DNA from: Diplocloster hominis
GTDB lineage: Bacteria; Bacillota; Clostridia; Lachnospirales; Lachnospiraceae
DNA: 64,000 bases
Assembly (NCBI RefSeq): GCF_032380655.1
Contig: NZ_JAWDIY010000010.1
Location: 1 to 64,000, forward strand
Reading direction: 5' to 3'
The position numbers and the translations under genes were made by a program. This document shows, in pieces, positions 25,650-33,908 of the stretch; the first letter of the stretch is position 1; the number at the start of each line of letters is the position of its first letter. The notes beneath the pieces are model-generated. The model had not been told where the DNA came from. It searched no databases and saw only the letters and a list, made by a program, of their open reading frames with translations.

Positions 25650-26554
25650 AGCTAATAACCGGCGACGCGCTGGAGGAACTGAAAAAGCTCCCGGCCTGCT
25701 GCTGCAGCACCTGCGTGACCTCGCCGCCCTACTTCGGGCTGAGGAACTACAACACGCCCGGACAGATCGGCCTCGAAGGAACGCCGGACGAGTACGTCGA
25801 GAGGCTCGCCGAAGTGTTCCGGGAGGTGCGCAGAGTCCTGAAAGACGACGGCACGCTCTGGCTCAATATGGGCGACAGCTACGCCGCCCGCTCCAGCACG
25901 CAGCCGACCGGCTACAAGCGCAAAGACCTGATCGGGATCCCGTGGCTGCTGGCCTTCGCATTAAGGGCAGACGGCTGGCACCTCCGGGCCGACATTATCT
26001 GGCAGAAGCCCAACGCCATGCCGGAGAGCTGCAAAGACCGGCCGACACGGGCCCACGAGTACGTCTTTCTGCTCAGCAAGTCCGAGCGGTACTACTACGA
26101 CGCCGAAGCCATAAAGGAACCGGCCGTCGGCTTCCCCGGCAGCCAGAACCCGAACGCAAGGCGGCGCGGGAACTCCGGGACATTCAGAGGCGGCACGGCC
26201 TACACGCACGACCAAGCCAAGGAGAACGGCGCGAGCATTGAGAGGCAGGGCCACGGCCTCGTCCCGAACGAGACAGGCAAAAGGAACCGGCGCAGCGTAT
26301 GGACGATCGCCACGAGGCCCTACAAGGGCGCACACTTCGCCACATTCCCGGAGGATCTGGCCCGGCCGTGTATTTTAGCAGGCAGCAGGCCCGGCGGCAC
26401 CGTTCTGGATCCCTTCATGGGGAGCGGGACAGCTGGAGCCGTGGCCGTGCAGGAAGGCCGGGACTTTATCGGGATAGAGATCAACCCGGAATACACAAAA
26501 CTGAGCGAGCAGCGGATCCGGGCCGCTATGCAGCAGGAAGGAGCAAGACCATGA
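25646..26554 (+). CDS. Site-specific DNA methyltransferase (beta-class, N4/N6)
   Basis: 302 residues. Motif order is IV then I: the catalytic TSPPYFGLRNY near residue 30 and the SAM-binding LDPFMGSGTAGAVAV near residue 255, which is the beta-class arrangement of amino-methyltransferases; SPPY occurs in both m4C and m6A enzymes. GTG start overlaps the upstream stop. No restriction endonuclease is adjacent, so it is an orphan enzyme, likely protecting phage DNA. Confidence 0.9.
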   Translation: MKLITGDALEELKKLPACCCSTCVTSPPYFGLRNYNTPGQIGLEGTPDEYVERLAEVFREVRRVLKDDGTLWLNMGDSYAARSSTQPTGYKRKDLIGIPWLLAFALRADGWHLRADIIWQKPNAMPESCKDRPTRAHEYVFLLSKSERYYYDAEAIKEPAVGFPGSQNPNARRRGNSGTFRGGTAYTHDQAKENGASIERQGHGLVPNETGKRNRRSVWTIATRPYKGAHFATFPEDLARPCILAGSRPGGTVLDPFMGSGTAGAVAVQEGRDFIGIEINPEYTKLSEQRIRAAMQQEGARP

Positions 26555-27078
26555 GAAAACGGTTTATTTATATCTGCTCCCCATGCAGGGGAGACATGGA
26601 GAAGAACATCACCAAGGCTCAGGGCTACTGCCGGGAGGCCGCAGAGCTCTGGCCGGACGTGGTGCCGATCGCGCCCCACGTCTATTGTACGCAGTTCACG
26701 GACGACACGATCCCGGCCGAGAGGGAGCTCGGCATGGAGCTGGGCCTCGCGCTGCTGGATATATGCGACGAGCTCTGGGTGTACGGGATCGAGAACCCCA
26801 GCGAGGGCATGAGGCGCGAGATCGAATACGCAGAGGCGCACGGGATCTCGATCCGGGACGCTGCCGAGGTGTACCGGAGCCAGAAGGCTGCTGCAGCAGA
26901 GGACGAGGACGAGCTGGGCGACGCCCTGATCACGCTCCCCTCCCACGTCGGCAACTTCAACGGCGTGGCGGCCATTGAGTCCACCACCGTGCGGATCAGC
27001 GGCGAGGTGATCATGGAGCTGGCGAAGCAGCTCAGGCGAAACCCCGGCAAGGACATGACCGTGGAGGCGACGCCGTGA
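26551..27078 (+). CDS. DUF4406-like protein
   Basis: About 175 residues. The N-terminal 110 residues (YICSPCRGDMEKNITKAQGYC...APHVYCTQF...CDELWVYG...SEGMRREIEYAE) match the DUF4406 group, related in fold to nucleoside 2-deoxyribosyltransferases. The C-terminal part is unrelated and acidic. ATG follows AAGGAGC. Possible role in nucleotide metabolism or defence, not established. Confidence 0.78.
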   Translation: MRKRFIYICSPCRGDMEKNITKAQGYCREAAELWPDVVPIAPHVYCTQFTDDTIPAERELGMELGLALLDICDELWVYGIENPSEGMRREIEYAEAHGISIRDAAEVYRSQKAAAAEDEDELGDALITLPSHVGNFNGVAAIESTTVRISGEVIMELAKQLRRNPGKDMTVEATP

Positions 27079-27686
27079 GCTGGGACACGGTGCCGGGAAA
27101 GAACCGCGAGGGCTACCCGGATCCGACAGCTGCGACCGCCCTCTCCAACGTCTGCCGGAGCCAGAAGGGACTCCAGAGCAAGCGGGCCGGGGAACACTTC
27201 GAGAACATGATCGCCGCGAGCCTGCTCTGGTATAAGGACAAGGGCGTGGCCTTCGTGGAAAAGACCCCGGAGCCCATGCGCCCGCTCCGACCACCGAACC
27301 GGCAGGGGCAGTTCCTCGCCTGCTACACCAAGGCCGGGCAGCCTGATTTTAAGGGCACGCTCACCGGGGGCCGGGCCGTGGTATTCGAGGCCAAGCACAC
27401 CGACAGCGACCGGATCGAGCAGAGTCGCCTCACGCAAGAGCAGATCGAGAGCCTGAGCAAACACCACCAGCTCGGCGCTGCTGCCTTCGTCGTGGTGAGC
27501 TTCGGGCTCCAAGACTTCTACCGGGTGCCGTGGGAAGTCTGGCGGGACATGAAGGACATATACGGGCACAAACACATGAAACAGGACGAGCTCGAACCCT
27601 ACCGCGTGCAGTATATCGCGGGAGTGATCAAGCTGCTGGAGGGCATAGAGCTGGAATACAACGAACAGGAAGGAGCAAACACATGA
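27075..27686 (+). CDS. recU: Holliday junction resolvase RecU-like
   Basis: 203 residues. RecU signature region: QPDFKGTLTGGRAVVFEAKHT, containing the Asp and Glu-x-Lys nuclease residues, then RLTQEQIESLSKHHQLGAAAFVVV, as in the Bacillus protein. The N-terminus KGLQSKRAGEHFENMIAASL supplies further conserved Glu. GTG start overlaps the upstream stop. Resolves recombination or replication junctions before packaging, with ERF and SSB. Confidence 0.88.
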   Translation: MSWDTVPGKNREGYPDPTAATALSNVCRSQKGLQSKRAGEHFENMIAASLLWYKDKGVAFVEKTPEPMRPLRPPNRQGQFLACYTKAGQPDFKGTLTGGRAVVFEAKHTDSDRIEQSRLTQEQIESLSKHHQLGAAAFVVVSFGLQDFYRVPWEVWRDMKDIYGHKHMKQDELEPYRVQYIAGVIKLLEGIELEYNEQEGANT

Positions 27687-28346
27687 ACGCCGCATTATTA
27701 AGCAGCAACAACCTGAGCTGGTGTACGCCGCCGGAGCTTTTCGCCGAGCTGGATCGTGAATTTCATTTTGACCTCGACCCGGCGGCCACCGATAAAAGCG
27801 CCAAGTGCGCGAAATACTACACGCCCGCAGACGACGGGCTCTCGAAGGACTGGGGGGGGGTATCGCGTGTTCTGCAATCCTCCATACGGCCGCCACATTC
27901 AGGACTGGGTGCGCAAGGGCTACGAGGAAAGCCAGAAACCAGACACGCTCGTCGTTATGCTCATACCGGCACGGACGGACACCTCGTACTTCCATGACTA
28001 CATATTCGGCGGGAAAGCTGCCGAGGTGCGTTTCCTCCGGGGCCGGATCAAGTTCACGGACGAGGACGGCAACGCCAAGGACTCAGCGCCCTTCCCTTCT
28101 GCCGTTATCGTGTGGCGCAGCCCTGACACCGCTCTGAGCGTCCGGGACATGGTGCTGGAGCTGATCAAGGGCAAGGCCATGACGGCGAACGAGATCGCCG
28201 CAGAGCTGGCCGACAGGGGCCAGAAAGTAAGCCGCAGCGACGTGGGGCCGATCCTCACGAAAGCGCAGGCAGCAGGCAAGGCAAGAAACGCCGGAAAGCG
28301 GGCGTGCAGCGTCACCGGGCGCTCGGCGATCGTCTGGACGGCATAA
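27683..28346 (+). pseudogene. Phage Dam-type adenine methyltransferase interrupted at a G9 tract
   Basis: Start ATG 27683 after AAGGAGC. Frame 1 reads WCTPPELFAELDREFHF and LDPAATDKSA then continues to GLSKDWGG; after the nine G at 27852-27860 it runs into unrelated sequence and stops at 27995-27997. The neighbouring frame continues the family sequence exactly: YRVFCNPPYGRHIQDW (NPPY catalytic motif), LIPARTDTSYFHDY, FLRGRIKF, APFPSAVIVW, then a C-terminal domain of about 70 residues ending at 28346. Removing one G restores a single about 220-residue protein. Could be phase-variable, a pseudogene, or a sequencing error. Confidence 0.85.
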
Positions 28347-28363
28347 GGAAGGAGGACACCACA

Positions 28364-28546
28364 GTGAAGGACGGGAGGAAGCTCTGTCCCTTCAAGAAGG
28401 AGATCGCGCAGAACTATGGCAGGGACAGAGACAGGAACCTGAAACACACAGTAAAGGAGCGGCTCGGCTACTGCGTCGGGAGCAGGTGCATGGCATACCA
28501 GCGCGGCCGCTGCCTGAGACTCGGCGACAAGCCGGAAAGGAGGTAA
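28364..28546 (+). CDS. Small cysteine-containing phage protein
   Basis: 60 residues, basic, with Cys at LCPFKKE, YCVGSRCMAY and RCLRL, a probable four-Cys metal site. GTG start after GGAGG. Function unknown. Confidence 0.6.
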   Translation: MKDGRKLCPFKKEIAQNYGRDRDRNLKHTVKERLGYCVGSRCMAYQRGRCLRLGDKPERR

Positions 28547-28549
28547 GCC

Positions 28550-28837
28550 ATGGACGCGATCACAAAACAAACCCGCCGGGAAAGCTACGAGGAAGTGCTG
28601 CCGAAGTGCAAGGAGCGCAGCCGCCAGATCCTCGAAGTGCTCGGCTCCCGCTCCATGACAGTGAGCGAGATCACCGACGAGCTGGTGGCAGCAGGCCGGA
28701 TCCCATTCTTTAACCGCAACTATGTGGCACCGAGGCTCTCGGAGCTCAAAGACATGGGCGTGGTAAAGACGGTAGGCCGCAGGAAGGCCACGCACTCGAA
28801 CGCCACCGAGGCTGTGTGGCAGCGGGTGGAGGCATAA
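28550..28837 (+). CDS. Small winged-helix-like phage protein
   Basis: 95 residues. The stretch SRQILEVLGSRSMTVSEITDELVAAG followed by YVAPRLSELKDMGVVKTVGRRK looks like a winged helix-turn-helix with wing; a DNA-binding regulator is likely. AAAGGAGG before the ATG. Confidence 0.65.
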   Translation: MDAITKQTRRESYEEVLPKCKERSRQILEVLGSRSMTVSEITDELVAAGRIPFFNRNYVAPRLSELKDMGVVKTVGRRKATHSNATEAVWQRVEA

Positions 28838-28886
28838 GCTCGGAGGGCCGCCGGGGAACGAACCGGCCCAGAAAGGAGAAAAGGAA

Positions 28887-29462
28887 ATGAGCAGAGCAAA
28901 AATTCAGAGTTATATCAACCTCGAAACGCTGGCCGGTGGAGCCTTCGCCGAGAAGCTGAACGAGGCACTCATGCAGGTGGCCGAGAATATCCAAAACCCG
29001 AACACCGACGCCGTATCAAAGCGAGGGATCACCGTCAACATAAAATTCGCGCCCAACAAGTCGCGGCAGGTGGTAAACACCACGATCGCCGTGACGACCA
29101 AGCTCGCGGCCACCGAGGCGATCGACACGCAAATGGTGATGGGCCTCAACCTTCGCACCGGTGAGATTGAGATCGCCGAGTACGACGGGCAGATCAGAGG
29201 GCAGATGTCACTCCCCGACCTCATGCCGAAGGAGGAAGGGGAACCGGAGCCGGAGGACGAAGCCGAGATCGAGCAGCAGCCGACCGGCAAGCCTCTGGAT
29301 CTGAGAAACCGGAGGAACCGGCAGGCCGGGAAGCTGATCCCCGGCCGGGACTACGACCCGGACACCGGCGAAGTGTACGAAACCGCCGGACAGACTGCGG
29401 ACGACCGGCAAACGACCGGCGGCCGCGTGGTAAATATGAGCGGGAAAACCGCGCAGGCATAA
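28887..29462 (+). CDS. Phage protein of the 'replication terminator protein' annotation group
   Basis: 191 residues. Conserved N-terminal domain INLETLAGGAFAEKLNEALMQVAENIQ, TVNIKFAPNKSRQ and QMVMGLNLRTGEIEIAEY is shared by many Clostridia phage proteins that databases label replication terminator protein, a label of uncertain basis. The tail is low-complexity, and iteron-like repeats (29390-29422) lie within its end. AAAGGAG before the ATG. Confidence 0.7.
   Translation: MSRAKIQSYINLETLAGGAFAEKLNEALMQVAENIQNPNTDAVSKRGITVNIKFAPNKSRQVVNTTIAVTTKLAATEAIDTQMVMGLNLRTGEIEIAEYDGQIRGQMSLPDLMPKEEGEPEPEDEAEIEQQPTGKPLDLRNRRNRQAGKLIPGRDYDPDTGEVYETAGQTADDRQTTGGRVVNMSGKTAQA
29390..29422 (+). repeat. 11-bp iteron cluster 3
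   Basis: ACAGACTGCGG (29390), ACGACCGGCAA (29401) and ACGACCGGCGG (29412) are consecutive 11-base units related to those at 24021-24053 and 24464-24519. Confidence 0.5.
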
Positions 29463-29480
29463 AAGAAGGAGGACAAGACC

Positions 29481-30224
29481 ATGGAAGGTATCAAAGAAGC
29501 GATCGCTTTTATCGCGGATCTGGCCGTAAAGGCCGAGCACCCGGAGACAGTCGAGATCAACGGGAGGACATACTGCACGAAAACCCTCAAACGCTACGAC
29601 GCAGCGGACAAGGCCGAGCCGATCAGGGCGACCACCCTCACGTCTCTGGTGGACTACATCAAAGAGAGCCGCGAAGAACTGCGCGATCGCATGATCATTC
29701 AGGTGGTGAGCGCCACCAACGTGCTGCTCTACTCCGGCCTGCTGCCGGAGCGTGACCGTGAGACGCTTTTCGAGGTGAACGCCCTGCTGCCGCAGTTCGA
29801 CTACGGCCGGGAGTATGAGCAAGAGGCTTTTCTCGTCTCCATGCAGTCATGCTTTGCACCGAGCGACGACCGCGAGGCCGTCACCGTCATGGCGAGCAAT
29901 ATCGTGAACACGCAGCAGGCCACCTACTCCGACGACGGGATCACGCAGCAGGCGGTGATCAAAACCGGAGTAACCACCAAGGAGTCGGCGCTCGTCCCCA
30001 ACCCGGTGAAGCTGATCCCCTACCGCACCTTTTTGGAAGTGGAGCAGCCCGCGAGCGAGTTCGTGTTCCGTATCGGAGAGGGACGCGGCGGCGCTCCGGT
30101 ATTCAAGCTGGTGGCAGCAGACGGCGGCCTCTGGAAGTCTCAGGCCGTCGAGAACGTGAAGCGCTACCTCGTGGAGCAGCTGGCCGACATTCCAGACCGG
30201 GAGCGGCTCACCATTATTGCATAA
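29481..30224 (+). CDS. Conserved phage protein of unknown function
   Basis: 247 residues, mixed alpha/beta, acidic, with a short N-terminal segment on a peptide-like motif ETVEINGRTYCTKTL and a long central domain (FLEVEQPASEFVFRIGEG). Good AAGGAGG start. Such proteins lie next to the preceding gene in related phages; function unknown. Confidence 0.7.
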   Translation: MEGIKEAIAFIADLAVKAEHPETVEINGRTYCTKTLKRYDAADKAEPIRATTLTSLVDYIKESREELRDRMIIQVVSATNVLLYSGLLPERDRETLFEVNALLPQFDYGREYEQEAFLVSMQSCFAPSDDREAVTVMASNIVNTQQATYSDDGITQQAVIKTGVTTKESALVPNPVKLIPYRTFLEVEQPASEFVFRIGEGRGGAPVFKLVAADGGLWKSQAVENVKRYLVEQLADIPDRERLTIIA

Positions 30225-30281
30225 AGAACCGACCGGGGAGGGCTCCCGTGGGCCCTCCCGCTGGCGTGGAAGGAGGAAACC

Positions 30282-30536
30282 ATGAACCAAGGAACGTGTA
30301 AAAGCTGCGGGAGGCCGATCCTCTGGATAAAGACGCGGGCCGGAAAAAGTATGCCGTGCGACCCGAAGCCGATCAACTACCGGATCAAGCCGGGCGGCAG
30401 CCTAAAGCTGGTAACGCCCGCCGGGGACGTGATAAGCTGCGAGGCCGTGAAGGATCCGGCAGAGGCCAAGAGCTGGGGCTATACGCCACACTGGAGCACC
30501 TGCGACGCCCCGGACAATTTCAGAGGGAGGACATGA
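30282..30536 (+). CDS. Small zinc-ribbon phage protein
   Basis: 84 residues beginning CKSCGRPILWI; MPCDP and a later STCDAP provide further Cys for a metal site. GGAGGAAACC before the ATG. Function unknown. Confidence 0.7.
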   Translation: MNQGTCKSCGRPILWIKTRAGKSMPCDPKPINYRIKPGGSLKLVTPAGDVISCEAVKDPAEAKSWGYTPHWSTCDAPDNFRGRT

Positions 30537-31201
30537 CCATGGAATATAAACCGAAAATAATCACCGGCCGCGTGAGCGGGACAGGCTGGCCCATTGACGG
30601 CCACACGCTCTACTTCTCCCAGTGGGACTACGATCCCGAAAACTGGCACCTCTACGGCTGGGAGGACGAGGACGACGAGGCCGTCATGCTGACCGTATGG
30701 CAGACAGAGAACGACGCGGGCCTGAGCGCCTACGAGACGCTGGAGGACTTCACCGCAGCATGGAAGGCAAAGGACTGGGAGCCGCAGGGCTCGTTCGTGC
30801 TGGAGCCGGACAAGGTGGAGATCGTCGAGGTAAAGCAGGAAGAACAGAAAAACGACGCCCGCGAGAACCTGCTCGCCCACGGGATCGACCTCAGACCGAG
30901 AAAGGACAGCGACAAGGGCGGGATCCTCTGCCTGCCGCTCGACAAGAACCTGAACGGGGACACCAAGGCCAACCACCCGGACTGGCAGCTCATAGAGTGC
31001 CCGGCCTGCGGCCAGAAGTGCTGGAAGCACCCGGAGGCCGACAGGCTCCAGAAGGAACAGGCCGTGCAGCTGCTCTGTACTGAGTGCGCACTGAAAGCGG
31101 GGCTTGTGCTCCCCTTCCAGCAAAGCAGGCCAGCGCAGAAGCCCGGCGGGAACCGGGCGCAAAGAAGGAGGGCCGAACGTGAACGCAAACACAGAAAATG
31201 A
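30533..31201 (+). CDS. Hypothetical phage protein with zinc ribbon
   Basis: About 222 residues. N-terminal acidic aromatic domain (residues 5-95), then CPACGQKCW and CTEC about 30 residues apart, forming a probable zinc site near residues 155-190, and a basic tail RRRAERERKHRK. Overlaps the upstream stop (ATGA). Confidence 0.7.
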   Translation: MTMEYKPKIITGRVSGTGWPIDGHTLYFSQWDYDPENWHLYGWEDEDDEAVMLTVWQTENDAGLSAYETLEDFTAAWKAKDWEPQGSFVLEPDKVEIVEVKQEEQKNDARENLLAHGIDLRPRKDSDKGGILCLPLDKNLNGDTKANHPDWQLIECPACGQKCWKHPEADRLQKEQAVQLLCTECALKAGLVLPFQQSRPAQKPGGNRAQRRRAERERKHRK

Positions 31202-31760
31202 GAGGAAAAACGCAGGAAACGGAGCGGGAGCCGTCGTGTGGCTCCTTTACTTCCTGATCTCGGCAGGGGGCGAGGCGATCCTGATCTACCAGAAGGCAGC
31301 AGGCCGCGTGTCATGGGGCTGGCCCGCCGTGCTGCTGAGTTACTTCTGGATCTCCTTCGCCACCATGGCGGCCTTCATACTGCTGGCGGTGGGCGCTCAT
31401 ATCTTCTGCCGGGCCATGAAGCAGCACCGGGAGCGGGAACGCCGCCGCAGGATAGCCCGCTCCCTCTGGGACTCCATGGAGGGGCTCACGCTGAACAGTA
31501 TCGGCCCGATCTATGGCGTGAGGCGGCAGCAGGGCGAGAAAAACCAGAGCTACAAGCGCAGGATCCTGAAAGCGGCCCGGACTCTGGACACGGTAAATAT
31601 GCAGGCAGCACTTAAACCGGCCACCGGCCAGAGCCTCGACAACATAGCCCGGAAATACTCGCTCCGGCGCTTCAAGGGAGAGACGGACAAGCACCTGCAA
31701 GAGAGGATCCGGCAGGCAGCGCTCGAAAAACTGAAAGGAGGCGGGGATCATGGAGTATAA
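31179..31760 (+). CDS. Small membrane protein, unknown function
   Basis: About 193 residues. Two membrane helices near residues 18-38 (VVWLLYFLISAGGEAILIY) and 48-72, then a long basic cytoplasmic domain with KRRILKAARTLDTVN and KHLQERIRQAALEKL. GTG start within the end of the preceding gene. Role unknown. Confidence 0.68.
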   Translation: MNANTENERKNAGNGAGAVVWLLYFLISAGGEAILIYQKAAGRVSWGWPAVLLSYFWISFATMAAFILLAVGAHIFCRAMKQHRERERRRRIARSLWDSMEGLTLNSIGPIYGVRRQQGEKNQSYKRRILKAARTLDTVNMQAALKPATGQSLDNIARKYSLRRFKGETDKHLQERIRQAALEKLKGGGDHGV

Positions 31761-33087
31761 GACAGAGGCAGAGCCGAAGGGCTACGCGGACGGCGTGCCA
31801 GTATTCTGCGCCCATGACGCGATCGTGGACGCTGCCAAGCTGGTGCCGAACCCAAAGAACCCGAACACACACCCGGACGCCCAGATCCAAGCCCTCGGAC
31901 GGATCATAAGGCAAACCGGCTGGCGGCAGCCGATCACCGTCTCGAAGCTCTCCGGCTTCATAGTGAAGGGCCACGGCCGCCTCTCTGCTGCCCTGCTGGA
32001 AGGGCTCAAAGAGGTGCCGGTGGACTACCAGAACTATGCGAACACCGCCGAGGAATACGCGGATCTGGTGGCCGACAACCGGATCGCAGAGCTGGCAGAG
32101 ATCGACCAAAAGCTGCTGGCCGACATTTTCGCAGACATAGACACCGGCGAGATCCCCATGGAGCTGACCGGCTACACCGAGGACGAGGTGGAGAGCCTCG
32201 TCACGGCGCTGTCAGAAGCGCTGCACAACGATCTGACCGAGCCGGACGACATACCGGACATACCGGAGCCGGATCAGGTGATCACGCAGCGCGGCGATCT
32301 CTGGATCCTCGGCCGCCACCGCGTCGTCTGCGGGGACGCCACAAACGAAAAAGACCGGGAGCTGCTGCTGGACGGAGCTCAACCGGAGATCCTGCTCACC
32401 GATCCACCGTACTGCTCCGGCGGCTTCCAAGAAACGGGCCGAAGCGCCGGGAGTATCGGGACAAAGCGGTACGACAGCAAAGGGAAAGAGATCGAGGTAA
32501 CGATCGCGAACGACACACTCAGCACGCGAGGATATCAACAGCTCATGCGCAACGTGCTGAAATCCTTCGAGGGGCTCGTCGTGTATTGCTTCACGGACTG
32601 GCGCATGTGGCTATACCTCTACGACGTAATGGAGGAAAGCGGCTTCGGAGTCAAAAACATGATCGTGTGGAATAAGAAAACGCCGGGCATGGGAATGGGC
32701 TGGAGGACGCAGCACGAGCTCGTCATGTTCGCACACCGCACCAAGCCGAAGTGGGACAACCACAAGGGCTACGGCAACGTGCTGGAGGCCACACGCTCCG
32801 GGAATGAGCTACACCCGACGCAGAAGCCCGTCGAAATACTGGAGAAGCTGCTGGACAATACCGAGTGGGCCGAGGGAGTCCTCGACACCTTCGGAGGATC
32901 CGGCACGACTCTGATCGCGGCCGAGAGCGCCGGGCAGCCGTCGTTTATCATGGAAATGGAGCCCGGCTTCGTGGACGTGATCGTGCGGCGCTACATTAAG
33001 ACCACAGGCAAGACGACCGGGATCCAGCTCATAAGGAAAGGCAAGGCCCTGAGCCGTGAGCAATACGAGGGCATATTCAACGAATAA
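31750..33087 (+). CDS. ParB-like nuclease domain fused to DNA methyltransferase
   Basis: 445 residues. N-terminal ParB/sulfiredoxin domain (residues 25-120: NPKNPNTHPD, RQPITV, IVKGHGRLSAA, VADNRIAE). The second half is an adenine/cytosine-N4 methyltransferase: LLTDPPYCSG (motif IV) near residue 218, HPTQKPVEILEKLL, then DTFGGSGTTLIAAE (motif I) near 380. This fusion is common in phages; it may give the methylase DNA-sliding ability and protects phage DNA from host restriction. AAAGGAGG before the ATG. Confidence 0.92.
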   Translation: MEYKTEAEPKGYADGVPVFCAHDAIVDAAKLVPNPKNPNTHPDAQIQALGRIIRQTGWRQPITVSKLSGFIVKGHGRLSAALLEGLKEVPVDYQNYANTAEEYADLVADNRIAELAEIDQKLLADIFADIDTGEIPMELTGYTEDEVESLVTALSEALHNDLTEPDDIPDIPEPDQVITQRGDLWILGRHRVVCGDATNEKDRELLLDGAQPEILLTDPPYCSGGFQETGRSAGSIGTKRYDSKGKEIEVTIANDTLSTRGYQQLMRNVLKSFEGLVVYCFTDWRMWLYLYDVMEESGFGVKNMIVWNKKTPGMGMGWRTQHELVMFAHRTKPKWDNHKGYGNVLEATRSGNELHPTQKPVEILEKLLDNTEWAEGVLDTFGGSGTTLIAAESAGQPSFIMEMEPGFVDVIVRRYIKTTGKTTGIQLIRKGKALSREQYEGIFNE

Positions 33088-33109
33088 CACGAAAAAGGAG
33101 GTGGAGGCC

Positions 33110-33595
33110 ATGGACAAGGAAAGACAGCCGAAGGAAACGGACGCCATAAAGCACAAGCTGGAGAGCTTCGCGGCCCTCCAGCGGAAAATAGATAACGCGA
33201 TCAAGCGTCTGGAGAGTCTCACGCTGACCATGGACTCACCCTCAGCTCCAAACCTCACCGGACTGCCGAGCGGCGGCGGGGACGGCTCCAGCAAAACAGA
33301 GCGCCAAGTGATCCGCAAGCTGGAGCTGGAGGAAAAGATCAGACGCATGGAGCAGGACGAGCGGGAGCTCCGGCACGAGCTGGAGGAACTGATCGACCTC
33401 ATGGAAAAGCCAGACGAGCAGATCGTGATCCAAATGCGGTATCTTGACGGCGTGAAGTGGTGGACAATCAGCACGACGCTTTTCGGAGAAGAACCGGACT
33501 ACGACAGCTACGAAAAGCGGTACCTAAAAAGGACATTCAAAATTCACGGATCCGCGCTGCAATCTCTCACCCGGATATACAAGAGCAGGCAATAA
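33110..33595 (+). CDS. ArpU/DUF1492-like late transcription regulator
   Basis: 161 residues. A coiled-coil rich middle (RKLELEEKIRRMEQDERELRHELEEL) leads to a sigma-region-4-like C-terminus: IQMRYLDGVKWWTISTTLF and SYEKRYLKRTFKIHGSALQSL. This family (ArpU/RinA-like) activates late genes of Firmicutes phages. It lies exactly before the packaging module, with repeats and a promoter-like region just downstream. Confidence 0.78.
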   Translation: MDKERQPKETDAIKHKLESFAALQRKIDNAIKRLESLTLTMDSPSAPNLTGLPSGGGDGSSKTERQVIRKLELEEKIRRMEQDERELRHELEELIDLMEKPDEQIVIQMRYLDGVKWWTISTTLFGEEPDYDSYEKRYLKRTFKIHGSALQSLTRIYKSRQ

Positions 33596-33600
33596 AAAGA

Positions 33601-33642
33601 AGCCCACCAGAAGCCACACAGCGGCCGACGGCGGGCTTTTTG
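33601..33642 (+). terminator. Terminator after the late regulator gene
   Basis: AGCCCACC (33601-33608) pairs with GGCGGGCT (33630-33637) with one mismatch, followed by TTTTT. Confidence 0.6.
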
Positions 33643-33707
33643 CGTCCCCGGCGGGCAAATTATCCACACCGGAAAAGGAGGCCCAGAGAGGCAGCAGGAC
33701 GCTCACA

Positions 33708-33768
33708 GGGGATAAAAAGGGATAAAAGGGGACAAAAGGGAATAAAAGCAAATGCTACACTATACAAT
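33708..33768 (+). promoter_or_regulatory. Candidate activated late promoter with direct repeats
   Basis: GGATAAAA, GGATAAAA, GGACAAAA and GGAATAAAA occur about 10 bases apart (33710-33747), one per helical turn, upstream of TATACAAT at 33761. There is no -35 hexamer, as expected for an activator-dependent promoter. The ArpU-like protein encoded just upstream is the obvious candidate activator. Confidence 0.4.
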
Positions 33769-33774
33769 GGCAAA

Positions 33775-33813
33775 CCGCCAAGGAGGGAAACCAGCCCCTC
33801 CGGGCGGCTTTTC
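33775..33813 (+). terminator. Terminator between candidate late promoter and moron
   Basis: CCGCC (33775-33779) and GGCGG (33803-33807), with inner stem GAGGG/CCCCTC, then CTTTTCC. Shares the word ACCGCCAAGG with the terminator at 34577. Confidence 0.5.
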
Positions 33814-33836
33814 CGTCAATACCGCCCCACATAGGA

Positions 33837-33866
33837 TTGATAAATAAGAGCCCGGCGTGCTATAAT
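33837..33866 (+). promoter_or_regulatory. Sigma-A promoter of the moron gene
   Basis: TTGATA (33837-33842), 18 bases, TATAAT (33861-33866). Suggests expression in the lysogen independently of phage regulation. Confidence 0.7.
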
Positions 33867-33908
33867 ATCCCAAAGATGACTAAAGCAAAACCGCAGGAGG
33901 TTATTATC

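Larger units (their letters stand above)
33596..33836 (+). other. Non-coding control region between early and late modules
   Basis: Holds a terminator (33601-33642), four 10-base-spaced GGATAAAA-type repeats (33708-33748), a TATACAAT -10-like box (33761-33768) and a second terminator (33775-33813), then the moron promoter begins. No gene. Confidence 0.6.
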
